From assembly GCF_003591485.1 (NCBI RefSeq), contig NZ_QZCF01000001.1, forward strand, positions 434,001 to 498,000: a stretch of 64,000 nt of DNA, given 5' to 3'. The DNA comes from Paenibacillus sp. 1011MAR3C5. GTDB lineage: Bacteria; Bacillota; Bacilli; Paenibacillales; Paenibacillaceae. The notes beneath the pieces were generated by a model that saw nothing but the letters and a program-made list of their open reading frames with translations, did not search any database and was not told where the DNA came from. Below are positions 25,683-35,377 of this stretch, piece by piece (within the stretch, counting starts at the first letter, position 1; each line of letters starts with the position of its first letter). A program made the position numbers and the translations under genes.

Positions 25683-25814
25683 CCTTTTTCTCTCCTAACC
25701 CTACCAAATGGAACTTCAATCGACATCTTCAACATCACATTGTCACTTTGATTAGAGCCAATGTCAACTTGCACTCCATTTCATAATACGTCAGCTTTCA
25801 TAGCGGCCCGCAGT

Positions 25815-26269
25815 CTATAGATCTCGATGAGCCAGCTTCCTCCAGCCCGCGCAACCGCCGATAGTAAATACAGCAACCGATCCAACCACAGAGCTCCATG
25901 CAAGGCCGCCGCCTTGGCTGATGGCATACGCATCAAATAGCCATTTCAAAGCGGTCAAATCGGAAAGCATATAGAACAAGAACATAAGAAACACAATTCC
26001 GATTCCGAGAGATAACGCCCCCCGTTCGGTGGAAAGCCAGGATGTTAGCGCGTAACCGATTCCCATAAAACCAAGAACAATGAAAAGACCTGCCGCCATG
26101 ACACCGCCTACAGCAGCGACGTTATTGATTACACCGAGACCTATGCCGATCAATAGAACTATACAAGTGGATAAGCTGGCGATAATGACCACTTTTACAA
26201 CATGCGCCGCACATTTGGCCCAATAAATATTCGTTCTGCTGCGGGGTGTTGCGAAAAGAAATTCGGCTG
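25815..26269 (-). pseudogene. C-terminal remnant of an ABC-2 type permease
   Basis: The minus strand from 26269 reads AEFLFATPRSRTNIYWAK, then four hydrophobic helices to a stop at 25815. The pattern matches the second half of ABC-2 family permeases, where a TPxSR loop precedes the last membrane helices. There is no start or N-terminal half: the readable homology begins exactly at the stop codon of nagA. A deletion or insertion has thus joined this remnant to the sugar operon. A TetR remnant lies next to it, so the two may be what is left of a regulator plus ABC efflux locus. Confidence 0.7.
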
Positions 26270-26270
26270 T

Positions 26271-27437
26271 CTAATACACCTTTACGCCCTGAACATATGT
26301 TTCGCGAATCCGCAACGAATCTCCGTTGCGGTCGAGCAATACGAAATCCGCAGCCGCCCCTGCACCGAACGTCATTTCTTTGCCGTTCAGGAACGTCCGG
26401 GGACGAATGGACGCCATATTCCACGCCTCCGCGAAGGTGCAAAGCTTTAGGCGCATCATCTGCTCCACGCCTCGGAACAGCATTTGGGCAGAGCCGGCAA
26501 GCAAATTCGGCTGATCTGCAAGATGCAGCCGGCCTTCAGGCGTCAGAACGACCTTGCCGCCGATATGCGGCGCATATTCGCCAGCCGGCATGCCCGCCAG
26601 TTGAACCGCATCGCTGACGAGCATTGCCCGCTCCCCTTTCACCTTCAATATAACCTTTAGCACAGATTCGGGAAGGTGAAATCCATCGGCAATCATGCAA
26701 GCCCACAACCGATCCTGAGCAAGCTGCTCCCATATATAATTCGGATGCCGCGGCAGCATCAGATGCGCGCCGTTGCCCAAATGGGTCGACATTCTCGCGC
26801 CGGCAGCTGCCGCCTCCCGAATTTGCTCAGCGGTTGCGCTTGTATGGCCTATGGAGACAATGACGCCGCTTGCCGTAACCTTCTCGATAAATTCAATAGA
26901 TCCTGGCCATTCCGGCGACAGCGTAATGATTTTGATTCTGCCTTGGGCCGCTTCTTGCCAACGCTGGAACAACTCCCAGTCCGGCGGCCGCACGAACGCC
27001 TTGCCATGCGCGCCTCGCGGTCCGTCCTCCGGGGAAATAAACGGTCCTTCCAGATGAATGCCCGCGACTGCATGATCCGTATATGCATCCGCAGCACAGG
27101 CAGCGGCAATCGCCGCGACCGCCTCGATGATAGCCTCGGAGCTGTTCGTGATGACCGTAGGCATATAGGAGGTGACCCCCTCCGCCCACAAGGCGCGGGT
27201 AAATTGCTGAGGCATCCCGGATGCAATCGGAAGCGTATTGAAATCCATCCCCCGATACCCGTTAATTTGCAAATCGAGCAGCCCTGGAGCAATCCAAGGC
27301 TGATTGCCCGCCTCCTCGTCCAAGCGGGTCATTCGTTCGATCTTGCCGCCGCTTAGCTCAACCTGCACAAGCTCGCCCGATTCATAATGAATCGCCTTCA
27401 GCATACCAGGCTTGATTCCTGCCGCATCGTTCGTCAT
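26271..27437 (-). CDS. nagA: N-acetylglucosamine-6-phosphate deacetylase
   Basis: A 388-residue amidohydrolase that converts GlcNAc-6-P to GlcN-6-P and acetate. Diagnostic motifs: APGLLDLQINGYRGMDF (the NagA form, with Gln and Asn replacing the HxH of other amidohydrolases), the metal-binding Glu in GIHLEGPFISPEDGPRGAH, His in SIGHTSA, THLGNGAH and the catalytic Asp in LVSDAVQLAG. It is the last gene of a long minus-strand sugar operon and overlaps nagB by 4 bases (ATGA). Together NagA and NagB feed amino sugar into glycolysis as fructose-6-P. Immediately downstream is a truncated permease remnant instead of a terminator. Confidence 0.95.
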   Translation of the reverse strand: MTNDAAGIKPGMLKAIHYESGELVQVELSGGKIERMTRLDEEAGNQPWIAPGLLDLQINGYRGMDFNTLPIASGMPQQFTRALWAEGVTSYMPTVITNSSEAIIEAVAAIAAACAADAYTDHAVAGIHLEGPFISPEDGPRGAHGKAFVRPPDWELFQRWQEAAQGRIKIITLSPEWPGSIEFIEKVTASGVIVSIGHTSATAEQIREAAAAGARMSTHLGNGAHLMLPRHPNYIWEQLAQDRLWACMIADGFHLPESVLKVILKVKGERAMLVSDAVQLAGMPAGEYAPHIGGKVVLTPEGRLHLADQPNLLAGSAQMLFRGVEQMMRLKLCTFAEAWNMASIRPRTFLNGKEMTFGAGAAADFVLLDRNGDSLRIRETYVQGVKVY

Positions 27438-28210
27438 ATTTGATCAACCCCGTAAGCATCAGTGTCGACAAACAGCGTGCAGTTCGTATGGGTTCGCAGG
27501 ATCGAAGCCGGGCAATCCGTCGTAATCGATCCGAAAAGCGCTTTATTCACCGCCTCGCGCTTGGTCGCTCCCGGCACGATGCAATATAAATGCTTGCCCG
27601 ACATTAGCGCCGGAATAGTCAAGGTAAGCGCATGGGTCGGCACATCGTTGACATGAGGAAAACATCCGTCATTCACCTGCTGCTGCCGGCAAACCGCATC
27701 CAGCTCAACCGGCTTCACCCAGACCGGATCATGAAAATCAGCCACCGGCGGATCGTTGAAGGCAAGATGTCCGTTCTCTCCGATGCCCAGGCAGACGATA
27801 TCAATCGGCTGCTCCTGAAGCAGCTGGGCATATCGGCGGCATTCCTCTTCGCCCGAGCCGGTTCCATCAATGAGATGAATGCGTCCGGGCCGAACACGAT
27901 TGAATAAGCGCTCGCAGATATACGTACTGAATTTTTGCGCGGCATCGGCAGGCAGACCTATATATTCATCCATATGAAAGGCGGTTACCTTCGACCAATC
28001 TATGCCATCCGCCTGCGCAAGCCGATCGACGAATTCATTCTGCGACGGCGCGGAAGCAAAGATCATGCGCACCTGGCCCTGCTGTGAAATGAGCTGCTTC
28101 ATCCGCTCTATGACCTGTTCCGCTGCGGATTCGCCCATCTCTTTCCTCGTATGGTATACCTGAATCTCCAACAGATCCACTTGTTTGATCTCCAGCGGTT
28201 TCGTCTTCAT
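27434..28210 (-). CDS. nagB: Glucosamine-6-phosphate deaminase (NagB-like)
   Basis: A 258-residue protein of the GlcN-6-P deaminase/6-phosphogluconolactonase fold. It has TAFHMDEYIGLP (catalytic Asp and Glu), GIGENGHLAFNDPP (with the catalytic His) and the C-terminal LTIPALMSGKHLYCIVPGATKREAV segment. The phosphate loop reads FASAPSQNEF rather than the common ATGSTP, which marks a divergent NagB subgroup and might shift substrate preference. The second ATG (28210) is favoured over 28216 because GGAGGG then lies 8-9 bases away. It is coupled to nagA by a 4-base overlap and follows uxuA closely. Confidence 0.88.
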   Translation of the reverse strand: MKTKPLEIKQVDLLEIQVYHTRKEMGESAAEQVIERMKQLISQQGQVRMIFASAPSQNEFVDRLAQADGIDWSKVTAFHMDEYIGLPADAAQKFSTYICERLFNRVRPGRIHLIDGTGSGEEECRRYAQLLQEQPIDIVCLGIGENGHLAFNDPPVADFHDPVWVKPVELDAVCRQQQVNDGCFPHVNDVPTHALTLTIPALMSGKHLYCIVPGATKREAVNKALFGSITTDCPASILRTHTNCTLFVDTDAYGVDQI

Positions 28211-28234
28211 GTTCATTTCCCTCCGAGTATATCG

Positions 28235-29293
28235 CTAGTCGTTTGATCGTTCTCTTTCTTTCGTCACCGCTTCCCATGCGCCATTCAGATAAACCGCTCC
28301 CAACGCACGATCGTACAGCCCGTAGCCCGGCTTGCCCGTCTCCCCCCAGATCATCCGGCCGTGATCCGGCCTGATTGGACCGGCGAAATCAATATCGCGC
28401 AATGCTCGGATGATTTCCACCATATCCAGCGATCCAGCTGTCGAGAGATGCGCGGACTCCTGAAATGATCTAGGCCCCGTCCATTTCACATTGCGGGCAT
28501 GAACGAAGTTAACTCTGCCTTTTGCTCCAAAATAACGAATCATCTCCGGCACGTCATTGGATGGGTCCGCTCCCAGGGAGCCGCTGCACAGGCAGAGGCC
28601 ATGATTGGGACTATCATGCAGCCCGATCAGCCGCTCCAGGTTCTGCTGATTGGTTATAATACGCGGCAAGCCAAATATCGGCCATGGCGGGTCATCCGGA
28701 TGAATGGCCATGCGAAGCCCGGCTTCATCGGCCACCGGCATAATCGCTTGGATGAAATAAGCGAGGTTTTCCCACAGCTTTTCCTCTGGTACCGATTGAT
28801 AATGGTTGAATAAAATTTGCAACTGCCCATCCTCATAGCTGGTATCCCAGCCGGGAAGCTTAAGCTCGCCGGAGAGTGGATTCATCCGCTCAATAACTTC
28901 TTCCTCATAAATCAGTGCGGTTGAACCGTCTTCCAGCTCATAATCAAGCGAGGAGCGAGTCCAGTCAAAGACCGGCATGAAATTGTAGCAAACAACTGGA
29001 ATCCCCGCTCTCGCCAAGTTGCGCAGCGTTTGCTTATAATTCTCGATATAGCGGTCGCGCGTCGGCAAGCCGATTTTTATATCTTCGTGCACAGGCACGC
29101 TTTCAATCACTTCCAATTGCAATCCCGCAGCTTCAATCGTCTGCTTCAAAGCCAAAATGTGCTCATACGGCCATACTTCCCCTACGGGAATATCGTAAAT
29201 GGCCGTCACAATCCCGCCGACGCCGGGAATTTGCCGGATCTTCTCCAATGTTACCGGGTCCTGATGGCCGAACCATCGGAATGACATTTTCAA
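28235..29293 (-). CDS. uxuA: Mannonate dehydratase
   Basis: A 352-residue UxuA, the metal-dependent enzyme that dehydrates D-mannonate to 2-keto-3-deoxygluconate. It shows the family start [21 protein letters not shown], then [36 protein letters not shown] and [11 protein letters not shown]. The start is TTG at 29293: AGGAGG lies 8 bases upstream, whereas the ATG two codons on is too far. It lies directly after an SDR gene that probably supplies mannonate. No KDG kinase or aldolase lies in this window. Confidence 0.94.
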   Translation of the reverse strand: MKMSFRWFGHQDPVTLEKIRQIPGVGGIVTAIYDIPVGEVWPYEHILALKQTIEAAGLQLEVIESVPVHEDIKIGLPTRDRYIENYKQTLRNLARAGIPVVCYNFMPVFDWTRSSLDYELEDGSTALIYEEEVIERMNPLSGELKLPGWDTSYEDGQLQILFNHYQSVPEEKLWENLAYFIQAIMPVADEAGLRMAIHPDDPPWPIFGLPRIITNQQNLERLIGLHDSPNHGLCLCSGSLGADPSNDVPEMIRYFGAKGRVNFVHARNVKWTGPRSFQESAHLSTAGSLDMVEIIRALRDIDFAGPIRPDHGRMIWGETGKPGYGLYDRALGAVYLNGAWEAVTKERERSND

Positions 29294-29321
29294 TTCAAGC
29301 GCCTCCTGCCCTAGGTGTTGG

Positions 29322-30089
29322 TTATATCGTCATAGCCCCGAAACCGCCGTCGACGCGCAATAGCGTGCCGGTGACAAAGCTTGATGCCCGTTCCGCAGCC
29401 AGATAGACTGCGGCTCCTTGCAATTCCTCGGGACTACCGAAGCGTCCCATGGGCGTATGGCCCATAATCGCATCCGTCCTCTCCTTGGACAGAATGCTGC
29501 GATTTTGCTCTGCGGGAAAAAATCCCGGAATGATGGCATTCACCCGAATGCCCGCCGGGGCAAATTCGCGGGCTAAAAACTTCGTCAAATTATTGACCGC
29601 CGCCTTGGATGCGGAATAAGTAAACACGCGAGATAAGGGAGGATCCGACGAAACGGATGAAATGTTGATGATGCTTCCGCCTTTGCCCTGTCGTACCATC
29701 TGTTGCCCAAATAGTTGACAGACAAGAAACACGCTCTTCAGATTGACATCCATAATCGAATCCCATTCCTCGGACGTAATTTCAAAAAAAGGCGTGGCGC
29801 TGTTGATGCCAGGGCAATTCATGACTATGTCGACTTGGCCCGACCATTCCAGCACCTCGGCCAGCACACGCTTCAAGTCCGCTTCCTGCGTGACATCGGC
29901 ACCAAAGCAACGGGAAGCGCCGCCGTTTTCTTCGATCTGCTTGCTCACCTCGCGGGACTTCTCCTGATTTCTCCCTACTATGGCAAGCTGCGCTCCATGT
30001 GCAGCCAGGGCGATCGCCATCGTTCCGCCAAGCGTGCTGTTTCCGCCAATGACAACCGCCGTTTTCCCCGACAAATCAAATAGATTCAT
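29322..30089 (-). CDS. SDR-family oxidoreductase, probable fructuronate/mannonate reductase
   Basis: A 255-residue classical short-chain dehydrogenase. The NAD(P) motif is [10 protein letters not shown], followed by GADVT and NCPG (NNAG-like), catalytic Ser in INISSVSS and the YSASK pair, and a C-terminal [12 protein letters not shown]. The start ATG at 30089 has GGAGG upstream; the longer open frame to 30116 lacks a ribosome site. In Bacilli the mannonate oxidoreductase step next to uxuA is often an SDR (YjmF type), so this enzyme probably interconverts fructuronate and mannonate. The exact substrate is an inference from its position beside uxuA. Confidence 0.88.
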   Translation of the reverse strand: MNLFDLSGKTAVVIGGNSTLGGTMAIALAAHGAQLAIVGRNQEKSREVSKQIEENGGASRCFGADVTQEADLKRVLAEVLEWSGQVDIVMNCPGINSATPFFEITSEEWDSIMDVNLKSVFLVCQLFGQQMVRQGKGGSIINISSVSSDPPLSRVFTYSASKAAVNNLTKFLAREFAPAGIRVNAIIPGFFPAEQNRSILSKERTDAIMGHTPMGRFGSPEELQGAAVYLAAERASSFVTGTLLRVDGGFGAMTI

Positions 30090-30139
30090 AGGACCTCCAT
30101 GACCGGCATCGACCATGCTTTCACCCCCTTAGCCTTCGA

Positions 30140-30898
30140 TTAAAGTTTCTTGATCCGGTCTTTGAATCTCCCGATAAATCGGGCATTGGCTTCATCGCCG
30201 CCGGTTGCGTTGCCGCTCATCCAGATCGGCGGTTGAATTCCTTCCTCTTCCAGCAGCCCGATCGTTTCGGCAACTAGCGAATTCAGCAAATAAGCGTTGG
30301 CAAAGGTTGAAATGGCCGCCACTTGCTGCTCCATATCGCCGATCTGCAGAATCGCGTCCCCGACAGGCACCTTGCTATCCAGCACAACATCAACGAGATC
30401 ATGCAGGTTTTGCTTGGAAGGATGTCTTGCCGCGTGGCCGGCTGGCGTTTCCGTCGCATGGCGAACCGAAGTGACGCCAATCGTTCGCACCCCGCGCTTC
30501 TTCGCTTCCAGCGCCGCATCAATCGTAGCGGCATTAATACCATATGCATTAATAATGATAAGCAGATCGCCTTCTTGCAGCCCATAATCGTCGATCACGA
30601 TTTTCCCGTGGCCTGGCAGCCGCTCGGTCGCCATAGACCGCAAGGCTCCGCCGCTCAGCAAAGTGCCTTCATCGAGAATCGCACTGATATGCATCAATCC
30701 GCCTGCCCGGAAAAATATCTCCTGCGATCCCAGATTGGAATGGCCGCCAGGTCCATAGGCATAAACAAGCTTGTCCTGCTTGATCTGATCGGCTACCATT
30801 CGAGCGGCCCGAAAGACCGCCTCCTGCTCTTCATCATGCAAAAACTGGATATGAGCGATGACTTTATTTAGATATTGGCTCATTAGCTTCGTGCTCAT
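30140..30898 (-). CDS. SIS-domain sugar-phosphate isomerase-like protein
   Basis: A 252-residue protein with one SIS fold: KLVYAYGPGGHSNLGSQEIFFRAGG for phosphosugar binding, GDLLIIINAYGINAATIDAA and GVRTIGVTSVRHA, where the Ser/Thr-rich phosphate loop would be. It matches SIS proteins annotated as sugar isomerase domain proteins, in the same class as aldose-ketose isomerases acting on amino-sugar phosphates. ATG at 30898 is favoured (GGAGGG upstream), giving a 35-base overlap with the ceramidase-like gene. In this operon it may isomerise or de-etherify an amino-sugar phosphate. The substrate is not evident. Confidence 0.82.
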   Translation of the reverse strand: MSTKLMSQYLNKVIAHIQFLHDEEQEAVFRAARMVADQIKQDKLVYAYGPGGHSNLGSQEIFFRAGGLMHISAILDEGTLLSGGALRSMATERLPGHGKIVIDDYGLQEGDLLIIINAYGINAATIDAALEAKKRGVRTIGVTSVRHATETPAGHAARHPSKQNLHDLVDVVLDSKVPVGDAILQIGDMEQQVAAISTFANAYLLNSLVAETIGLLEEEGIQPPIWMSGNATGGDEANARFIGRFKDRIKKL

Positions 30899-32234
30899 CC
30901 TGATTCCCTCCATCCTGGATTGACAACATCTCTCTTATCTCTTGTTTGATGATTTCCTCAACGGAAGGAGCAAATCTCGCGGGCAGATGAAAGTAAACAT
31001 AGGATTCATCCGCCTCGTAGCCGCCCTCCGCAAGCTGCTCGGCGGTCGGGATATAGCCGAGCATCCCGTTGCTGTAGCCAACCGGCAAAACCTTTCCTGC
31101 GAATTGCTCTTTCACAAAGCTCCCGTATTCGGTGACGACTTCCCCATCCATCGCCAGCAGCGATAATTCATCCGCAATCGATACTAAGCGGATATGGAAC
31201 GGCACCGACCATCGACGGCTGCCGGTATCCGGCCTAGCTTCCAGTGGCAACTCTGCGGCGGCTGACCCGCTGCCGGTGTCTGGCTCGGCTTCCAATGGCA
31301 GCTCGCCGGCGGCTGATCCGCTGCCGGTGTCCGACTCAGCTTCCAATGGCAGCTCGACCGTGGCAGTCCTGCTGCCGATCATGCCGGGCCGAATACAGCG
31401 CATCGGACGATGCAATACGCTCATCACTTGATCCGCCAGCTCGGTGCCGAAGCGAATGACCTCTTCATTTCCTCCCCGGTAAAACTCGCCGTCCTTGACC
31501 AATCTTGGCCTGACATCCCCGCAGCAGCCCTGCAAATAAAAGGCCATCGTATCCGCACCGAGATGCTGCTCCACCAGCGCCATCGCTACGCCCGGAAACT
31601 CGGATGAGACCACATTCTGATCCGTCGTCGTCGGATGGCAGGCAAAATGCACCATGATCGCCTTCTGCCGGTTGTTCTCCGCAACAAACCGGATCACATT
31701 CAATTCGGGGTCGACAATTCCTTCTTCATTGGGAGCCATCAGGATCTGTCCGTCTTCCAGCCGTCTTCGGTTGATGCCAATCCCGCAATGTCCGATGCCC
31801 CGCTCCATCGTCACGGGCTCCAGATTGCCGAACGCTTCTTCGATGGCCTCAGCCAGCTTCATCTCCAGAAACTCCACATATCGCTGATCCACCCGGCCAA
31901 TGACATGTCCGAACCGATCGCTCGTCTGCGGGCCCGAATGCGTGTGGGTCGCGTTCAGAATGACAGCCGAGGAGGAAATCCCCCAGCGCTGCCTGATCAT
32001 AGCGTAAATACGCTCCATTCGCTCCGAACCCCACCAGATGATGTCCGCCGACACGATCAGAGCTAACGCGCGCGCGCCAGATATGTTGCTTGTTTGCATA
32101 ACCACCGCCTTCAAATAAAGCGGATGCGCCTCCCCTTCCATCTCTCCGATACGGTGGCCAAACCCTGCGAGCGGCAAAGGATACAAGGGTGTAATGTCTC
32201 GTCTGGCAACCCCCAGACGGAGTGTGACGGTCAT
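30864..32234 (-). CDS. Neutral/alkaline ceramidase-like protein
   Basis: A 456-residue protein resembling the N-terminal domain of neutral ceramidases: LGVARRDITPLYPLPLAGFG, ILNATHTHSGPQ (metal His residues), HFACHPTTTDQNVVSSEFPGV and LQGCCGDVRPR (a GDV-containing motif). Unlike true secreted ceramidases it lacks a signal peptide and the long C-terminal domain. Short homologues of this kind are common in carbohydrate operons of Paenibacillus, where they probably cleave an amide or ester of a sugar. The start ATG at 32234 follows GGGGGGA. A three-copy 51-base repeat lengthens an acidic loop near residues 288-338. Confidence 0.82.
   Translation of the reverse strand: MTVTLRLGVARRDITPLYPLPLAGFGHRIGEMEGEAHPLYLKAVVMQTSNISGARALALIVSADIIWWGSERMERIYAMIRQRWGISSSAVILNATHTHSGPQTSDRFGHVIGRVDQRYVEFLEMKLAEAIEEAFGNLEPVTMERGIGHCGIGINRRRLEDGQILMAPNEEGIVDPELNVIRFVAENNRQKAIMVHFACHPTTTDQNVVSSEFPGVAMALVEQHLGADTMAFYLQGCCGDVRPRLVKDGEFYRGGNEEVIRFGTELADQVMSVLHRPMRCIRPGMIGSRTATVELPLEAESDTGSGSAAGELPLEAEPDTGSGSAAAELPLEARPDTGSRRWSVPFHIRLVSIADELSLLAMDGEVVTEYGSFVKEQFAGKVLPVGYSNGMLGYIPTAEQLAEGGYEADESYVYFHLPARFAPSVEEIIKQEIREMLSIQDGGNQDEHEANEPISK
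31219..31371. repeat. Three tandem 51-base repeats inside the ceramidase-like gene
   Basis: Units at 31219-31269, 31270-31320 and 31321-31371 each begin CTGCCGGT and are closely similar. In the protein they give three copies of ELPLEA(E/R)xDTGSGSAA. The unit length is a multiple of three, so copy-number change would keep the frame. Confidence 0.9.
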
Positions 32235-32272
32235 CGTTCGATTCCCCCCAGCTTGTTGACGTTTTGCCACGA

Positions 32273-33538
32273 CTATGACGGCCTCGCAGCCAGCAATTCA
32301 ATCGTCAGCAGCACGTTCCGCATAATGTGATAAGGATCTTTCACCGGAAGCGCAACCACCTTCTGCATCGGTTTCCCTTGCCGATCGCGAATCTGAATCC
32401 ATTCGCCAACCTGCGGGTCGGGATGCGGGAACGTGCGGAATACATAATGATGCATTTGCTCGTACATGTGTAGAAACCGTTCATCCTGCGTCATATCATG
32501 GCATAGCAAAAACGTGTACAACGCCTCGGAATGCGGCCACCATATTTTCATATCCCATGTATCGCAGATCAGCGACTCATACCCGTCGTTGATTTTCCGG
32601 CCGCGCGGTTCGCCTCCATCCCGGTCCACATAGCGATAGAGTCCGCCATACGTCCCATCCCAGCCGATCTCGAACGCTTTCTTGACGACGCGTCCCGCCT
32701 TCTCGATCAGCTCTGGACGGCCCAGCTTGCGAGCTTCCTGAAGCACAAACCACATGCACTCGATTGAATGTCCAGGGGCGATCTGCCTGGCCAGCAGCGT
32801 ATCGCGGCCCGCTTCATGAAGCGGCAGCAGCTCGGTCAGCAAATCATCCTCATGCACGAACGTATTCATGATTTCATTCAAATAATGACTGCTGCGCTCG
32901 CGAATTTCCGGCCCGGCCGGATGGGAAGCGGCCAACAAAGCATCGGCCAGCTCCTGCGCGACATTCAGCATAATCATCGCAAACGATTGCGACACAAAAC
33001 CGTCGGGCACCGGATAAGGCTCGCTGCGAACGCTTCCCGCCGACAGCCTGGTCTCAATGCTTCGGTACAGCTTCAATGCCTGTTCCAGTACTTCGCTATC
33101 GTTCTGAACCCGGGCATATTCGGCAAAGCCCAATACAACGAAACCGTCCGCATAAAAACTGAGATCATACCCCTGTCCCGGAATAAATTCCTTTTTCTCC
33201 CCCGTCTCTGACAGCAAGTACGCGCAATTCCCGTTGTCCAGAAACACATGCTTTGCAAGAAAAGAGACCGTCTTTCCGGCATGCTCCAGCATTTCGTCCG
33301 CCTTCCAGCCAAGCTGCTTCTCGTCCAGCAAGCCTTGGCGGTACATCCGGGCCATCCGCGACAAAATCCAAACAAATCTTCCTTGCGACCAGGTGAACTT
33401 ATCGGTGCTTAATAATTCTGTTCCTTCATTATTAAAGCAAGTGTATATACCGCCATGGGTCCGATCCAGCGCACGCTGCCAGAAAGGCCATAAGCTTTGC
33501 TGGAGATGATCTCGATAAAACGACAGCAGGTTATTCAT
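32273..33538 (-). CDS. AGE-family epimerase (N-acylglucosamine 2-epimerase-like)
   Basis: A 421-residue (alpha/alpha)6-barrel protein with family landmarks: LWPFWQRALDRTHGGIYTCFN, KFTWSQGRFVWILSRM, GQGYDLSFYADGFVVLGFAEYA, APGHSIECMWFV (catalytic His) and KIWWPHSEALYTFLLC (second His). AGE enzymes interconvert N-acyl-glucosamine and N-acyl-mannosamine, or other sugar epimers or aldose-ketose pairs. The start ATG at 33538 has GGGTGA 6 bases upstream. It is the first catabolic gene after the transporter genes, suiting a role in modifying the freshly imported sugar before phosphorylation. Confidence 0.9.
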   Translation of the reverse strand: MNNLLSFYRDHLQQSLWPFWQRALDRTHGGIYTCFNNEGTELLSTDKFTWSQGRFVWILSRMARMYRQGLLDEKQLGWKADEMLEHAGKTVSFLAKHVFLDNGNCAYLLSETGEKKEFIPGQGYDLSFYADGFVVLGFAEYARVQNDSEVLEQALKLYRSIETRLSAGSVRSEPYPVPDGFVSQSFAMIMLNVAQELADALLAASHPAGPEIRERSSHYLNEIMNTFVHEDDLLTELLPLHEAGRDTLLARQIAPGHSIECMWFVLQEARKLGRPELIEKAGRVVKKAFEIGWDGTYGGLYRYVDRDGGEPRGRKINDGYESLICDTWDMKIWWPHSEALYTFLLCHDMTQDERFLHMYEQMHHYVFRTFPHPDPQVGEWIQIRDRQGKPMQKVVALPVKDPYHIMRNVLLTIELLAARPS

Positions 33539-33559
33539 TGGCATTCACCCGTTCATCGA

Positions 33560-34387
33560 TTATTTGCTTCCCGTCATGCTGATGCTCTCGATGATGTGTT
33601 TTCTCAAGAAGATAAACACAATCAGGATAGGCAATACCGACATGACCGATCCCGCCGACATGACGGTCAAATCAATAGAGAAGGCCGATTGGAACATCGC
33701 CAGTCCCAATTCCATCGTATACAGCTTCGTATCGCCAACGACGAGCAGCGGCCAAATAAAGGCGTTCCAGGCTTCGATAAAGGCGAATATGCCAAGCGCG
33801 CTCATCGGCGCTTTGCAGAGCGGGGCCACGATGCGGAAGAAAATGCGCCACTCGGACGCCCCCTCCATCCTCGCCGCCTCCAGCATCTCATCCGGAATTT
33901 GCTGCATAATATTTTGCCGCATGAAGAAGATCCCGAAGCTCATCACCAGATAAGGAGCGATCAATCCGCGAAAATTGTTCAGCATATCCAGCTTTTGCAT
34001 TTGCAAGTATAAAGGGATCATATAGATTTCGAACGGCACAATCGCAGTCGCGAGCAGAATAGCGAATAATACCGCGCCTCCGACAAAGCGAAACTTCGCA
34101 AAAATGTACCCGGCAAGCAGCGAGGTAAATACAATCGCTACTGCCGAAATCGTCGCCATCCGCAAGCTGTTCCAAAAATATAGATGAAACGGCACGGCAT
34201 CAAACACCGCAATGAAATTATCCAGCTTAAATGATTTTGGAATAAAAGACGGCGGCCAAACGTTCAGCTCGGTCGGAGTTTTGAATGCCGTCGAGATCAT
34301 CCAGAGAAAAGGAATGATCATGATGACGGCCCCGATGGTCAAAACGATTATTCGAATGATATTGGAGAGGCGTTTTTGCTTGATCAT
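33560..34387 (-). CDS. CUT1 ABC sugar permease, MalG-like
   Basis: A 275-residue permease with six membrane helices and the EAA loop EAARMEGASEWRIFFRIVAPLCKA, through which it contacts the ATPase. It has the MalG-type N-terminus (IPFLWMISTAFKTPTELNVWPPSFIP). The first codons overlap the end of the partner permease by 4 bases. No ATPase is encoded in the operon. In Gram-positive CUT1 systems a shared MsmX-type ATPase normally serves many permeases. It imports the ligand delivered by the lipoprotein at 35378. Confidence 0.93.
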   Translation of the reverse strand: MIKQKRLSNIIRIIVLTIGAVIMIIPFLWMISTAFKTPTELNVWPPSFIPKSFKLDNFIAVFDAVPFHLYFWNSLRMATISAVAIVFTSLLAGYIFAKFRFVGGAVLFAILLATAIVPFEIYMIPLYLQMQKLDMLNNFRGLIAPYLVMSFGIFFMRQNIMQQIPDEMLEAARMEGASEWRIFFRIVAPLCKAPMSALGIFAFIEAWNAFIWPLLVVGDTKLYTMELGLAMFQSAFSIDLTVMSAGSVMSVLPILIVFIFLRKHIIESISMTGSK

Positions 34388-35307
34388 CGTTTCATCCTCC
34401 TGCCCGAACTATTTTTCTCGCGCGCCAATCCCATCTGAATGCCGGTTAGAATCAGGACGATCAGGAACAAGACGACAGCTTCAGCCGAAGCATAGCCCAT
34501 ATTGAAGAAGCGGAAAGCGTTTTCAATCATGTCGTATACAAGCACGCGCACCACATAACCCGGCGAACCTTGAATATCCGATGCCAGCACGTAAATCTGG
34601 CTGAACACGTTGTACCCGTGAATCAGGGTAATAACAGATACGAATACGGTGATTGGCTTCAGCAAAGGGATCGTAATGTAACGGAAAGCTTTGAGGCCGG
34701 TTGCTCCGTCAATCGAAGCCGCCTCATAATATTCCTTGGAAATCCCGGTAAGCCCTACCGTAAAAATGATCATATTGTAACCAATCGTCTTCCATACGGT
34801 CAGCATGATGACGGATACGATAGCCAGCGTTGGATCCAATAGCCACGGCTTGGGACTGATACCGAAAAAGGACAGAGCGTAATTAAACAATCCTTGCTGC
34901 GAATCCAAAATCCATTTCCAGGTTACCGCTACCGGTACCATCGGCGTAATATACGGCAAGAAATAGATCGCCTCGTACCATGATTTGAACCGAATGCCCT
35001 TGGACAGCAAATACGCGATAATGAGAGCGATCGGCACACTGAAGATTAAGATGCCAAAGGCGATAATCGTCGTGTTCTTGAGCGCAGTAAGGAAAGGATC
35101 GCTTTGAAACAACGTAACGAAATTTTCCATTCCGACAAAAGGCTTGTCGACAGAGACCATATCCCATTGAAACAAGCTGATATAGAAGGTCTTTACAATA
35201 GGAATGAACCTAAGATACGTATAAACCGCTATGATTGGAGTCAGTCCCAGCAGCACAAACCAATGATGCGGCTTAAGCCGGAACCTCTTCTTCGCCAAAG
35301 TTGCCAT
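34384..35307 (-). CDS. CUT1 ABC sugar permease, MalF/UgpA-like
   Basis: A 307-residue permease with the MalF/UgpA-type start (LLGLTPIIAVYTYLRFIPIVKTFYISLFQWD), six membrane helices and the EAA loop YEAASIDGATGLKAFRYITIPLLKP. It forms the heterodimeric channel with the MalG-like permease, with which it is translationally coupled. It is transcribed after the lipoprotein gene. The substrate is presumed to be an oligosaccharide or aminosugar derivative, as judged from the downstream enzymes. Confidence 0.93.
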   Translation of the reverse strand: MATLAKKRFRLKPHHWFVLLGLTPIIAVYTYLRFIPIVKTFYISLFQWDMVSVDKPFVGMENFVTLFQSDPFLTALKNTTIIAFGILIFSVPIALIIAYLLSKGIRFKSWYEAIYFLPYITPMVPVAVTWKWILDSQQGLFNYALSFFGISPKPWLLDPTLAIVSVIMLTVWKTIGYNMIIFTVGLTGISKEYYEAASIDGATGLKAFRYITIPLLKPITVFVSVITLIHGYNVFSQIYVLASDIQGSPGYVVRVLVYDMIENAFRFFNMGYASAEAVVLFLIVLILTGIQMGLAREKNSSGRRMKR

Positions 35308-35377
35308 TGTTCATTTCCCTTTCATCCATTAATAAAGGGGGAACCCTCCCGTACTCGGTTCAGGTTCCCGGATTCGA

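Noticed and set aside
26676..27356. 226-codon plus-strand frame opposite nagA
   Set aside because: Lies wholly antisense to a gene with clear NagA motifs, has no ribosome site and gives an Arg/His-rich composition typical of antisense frames.
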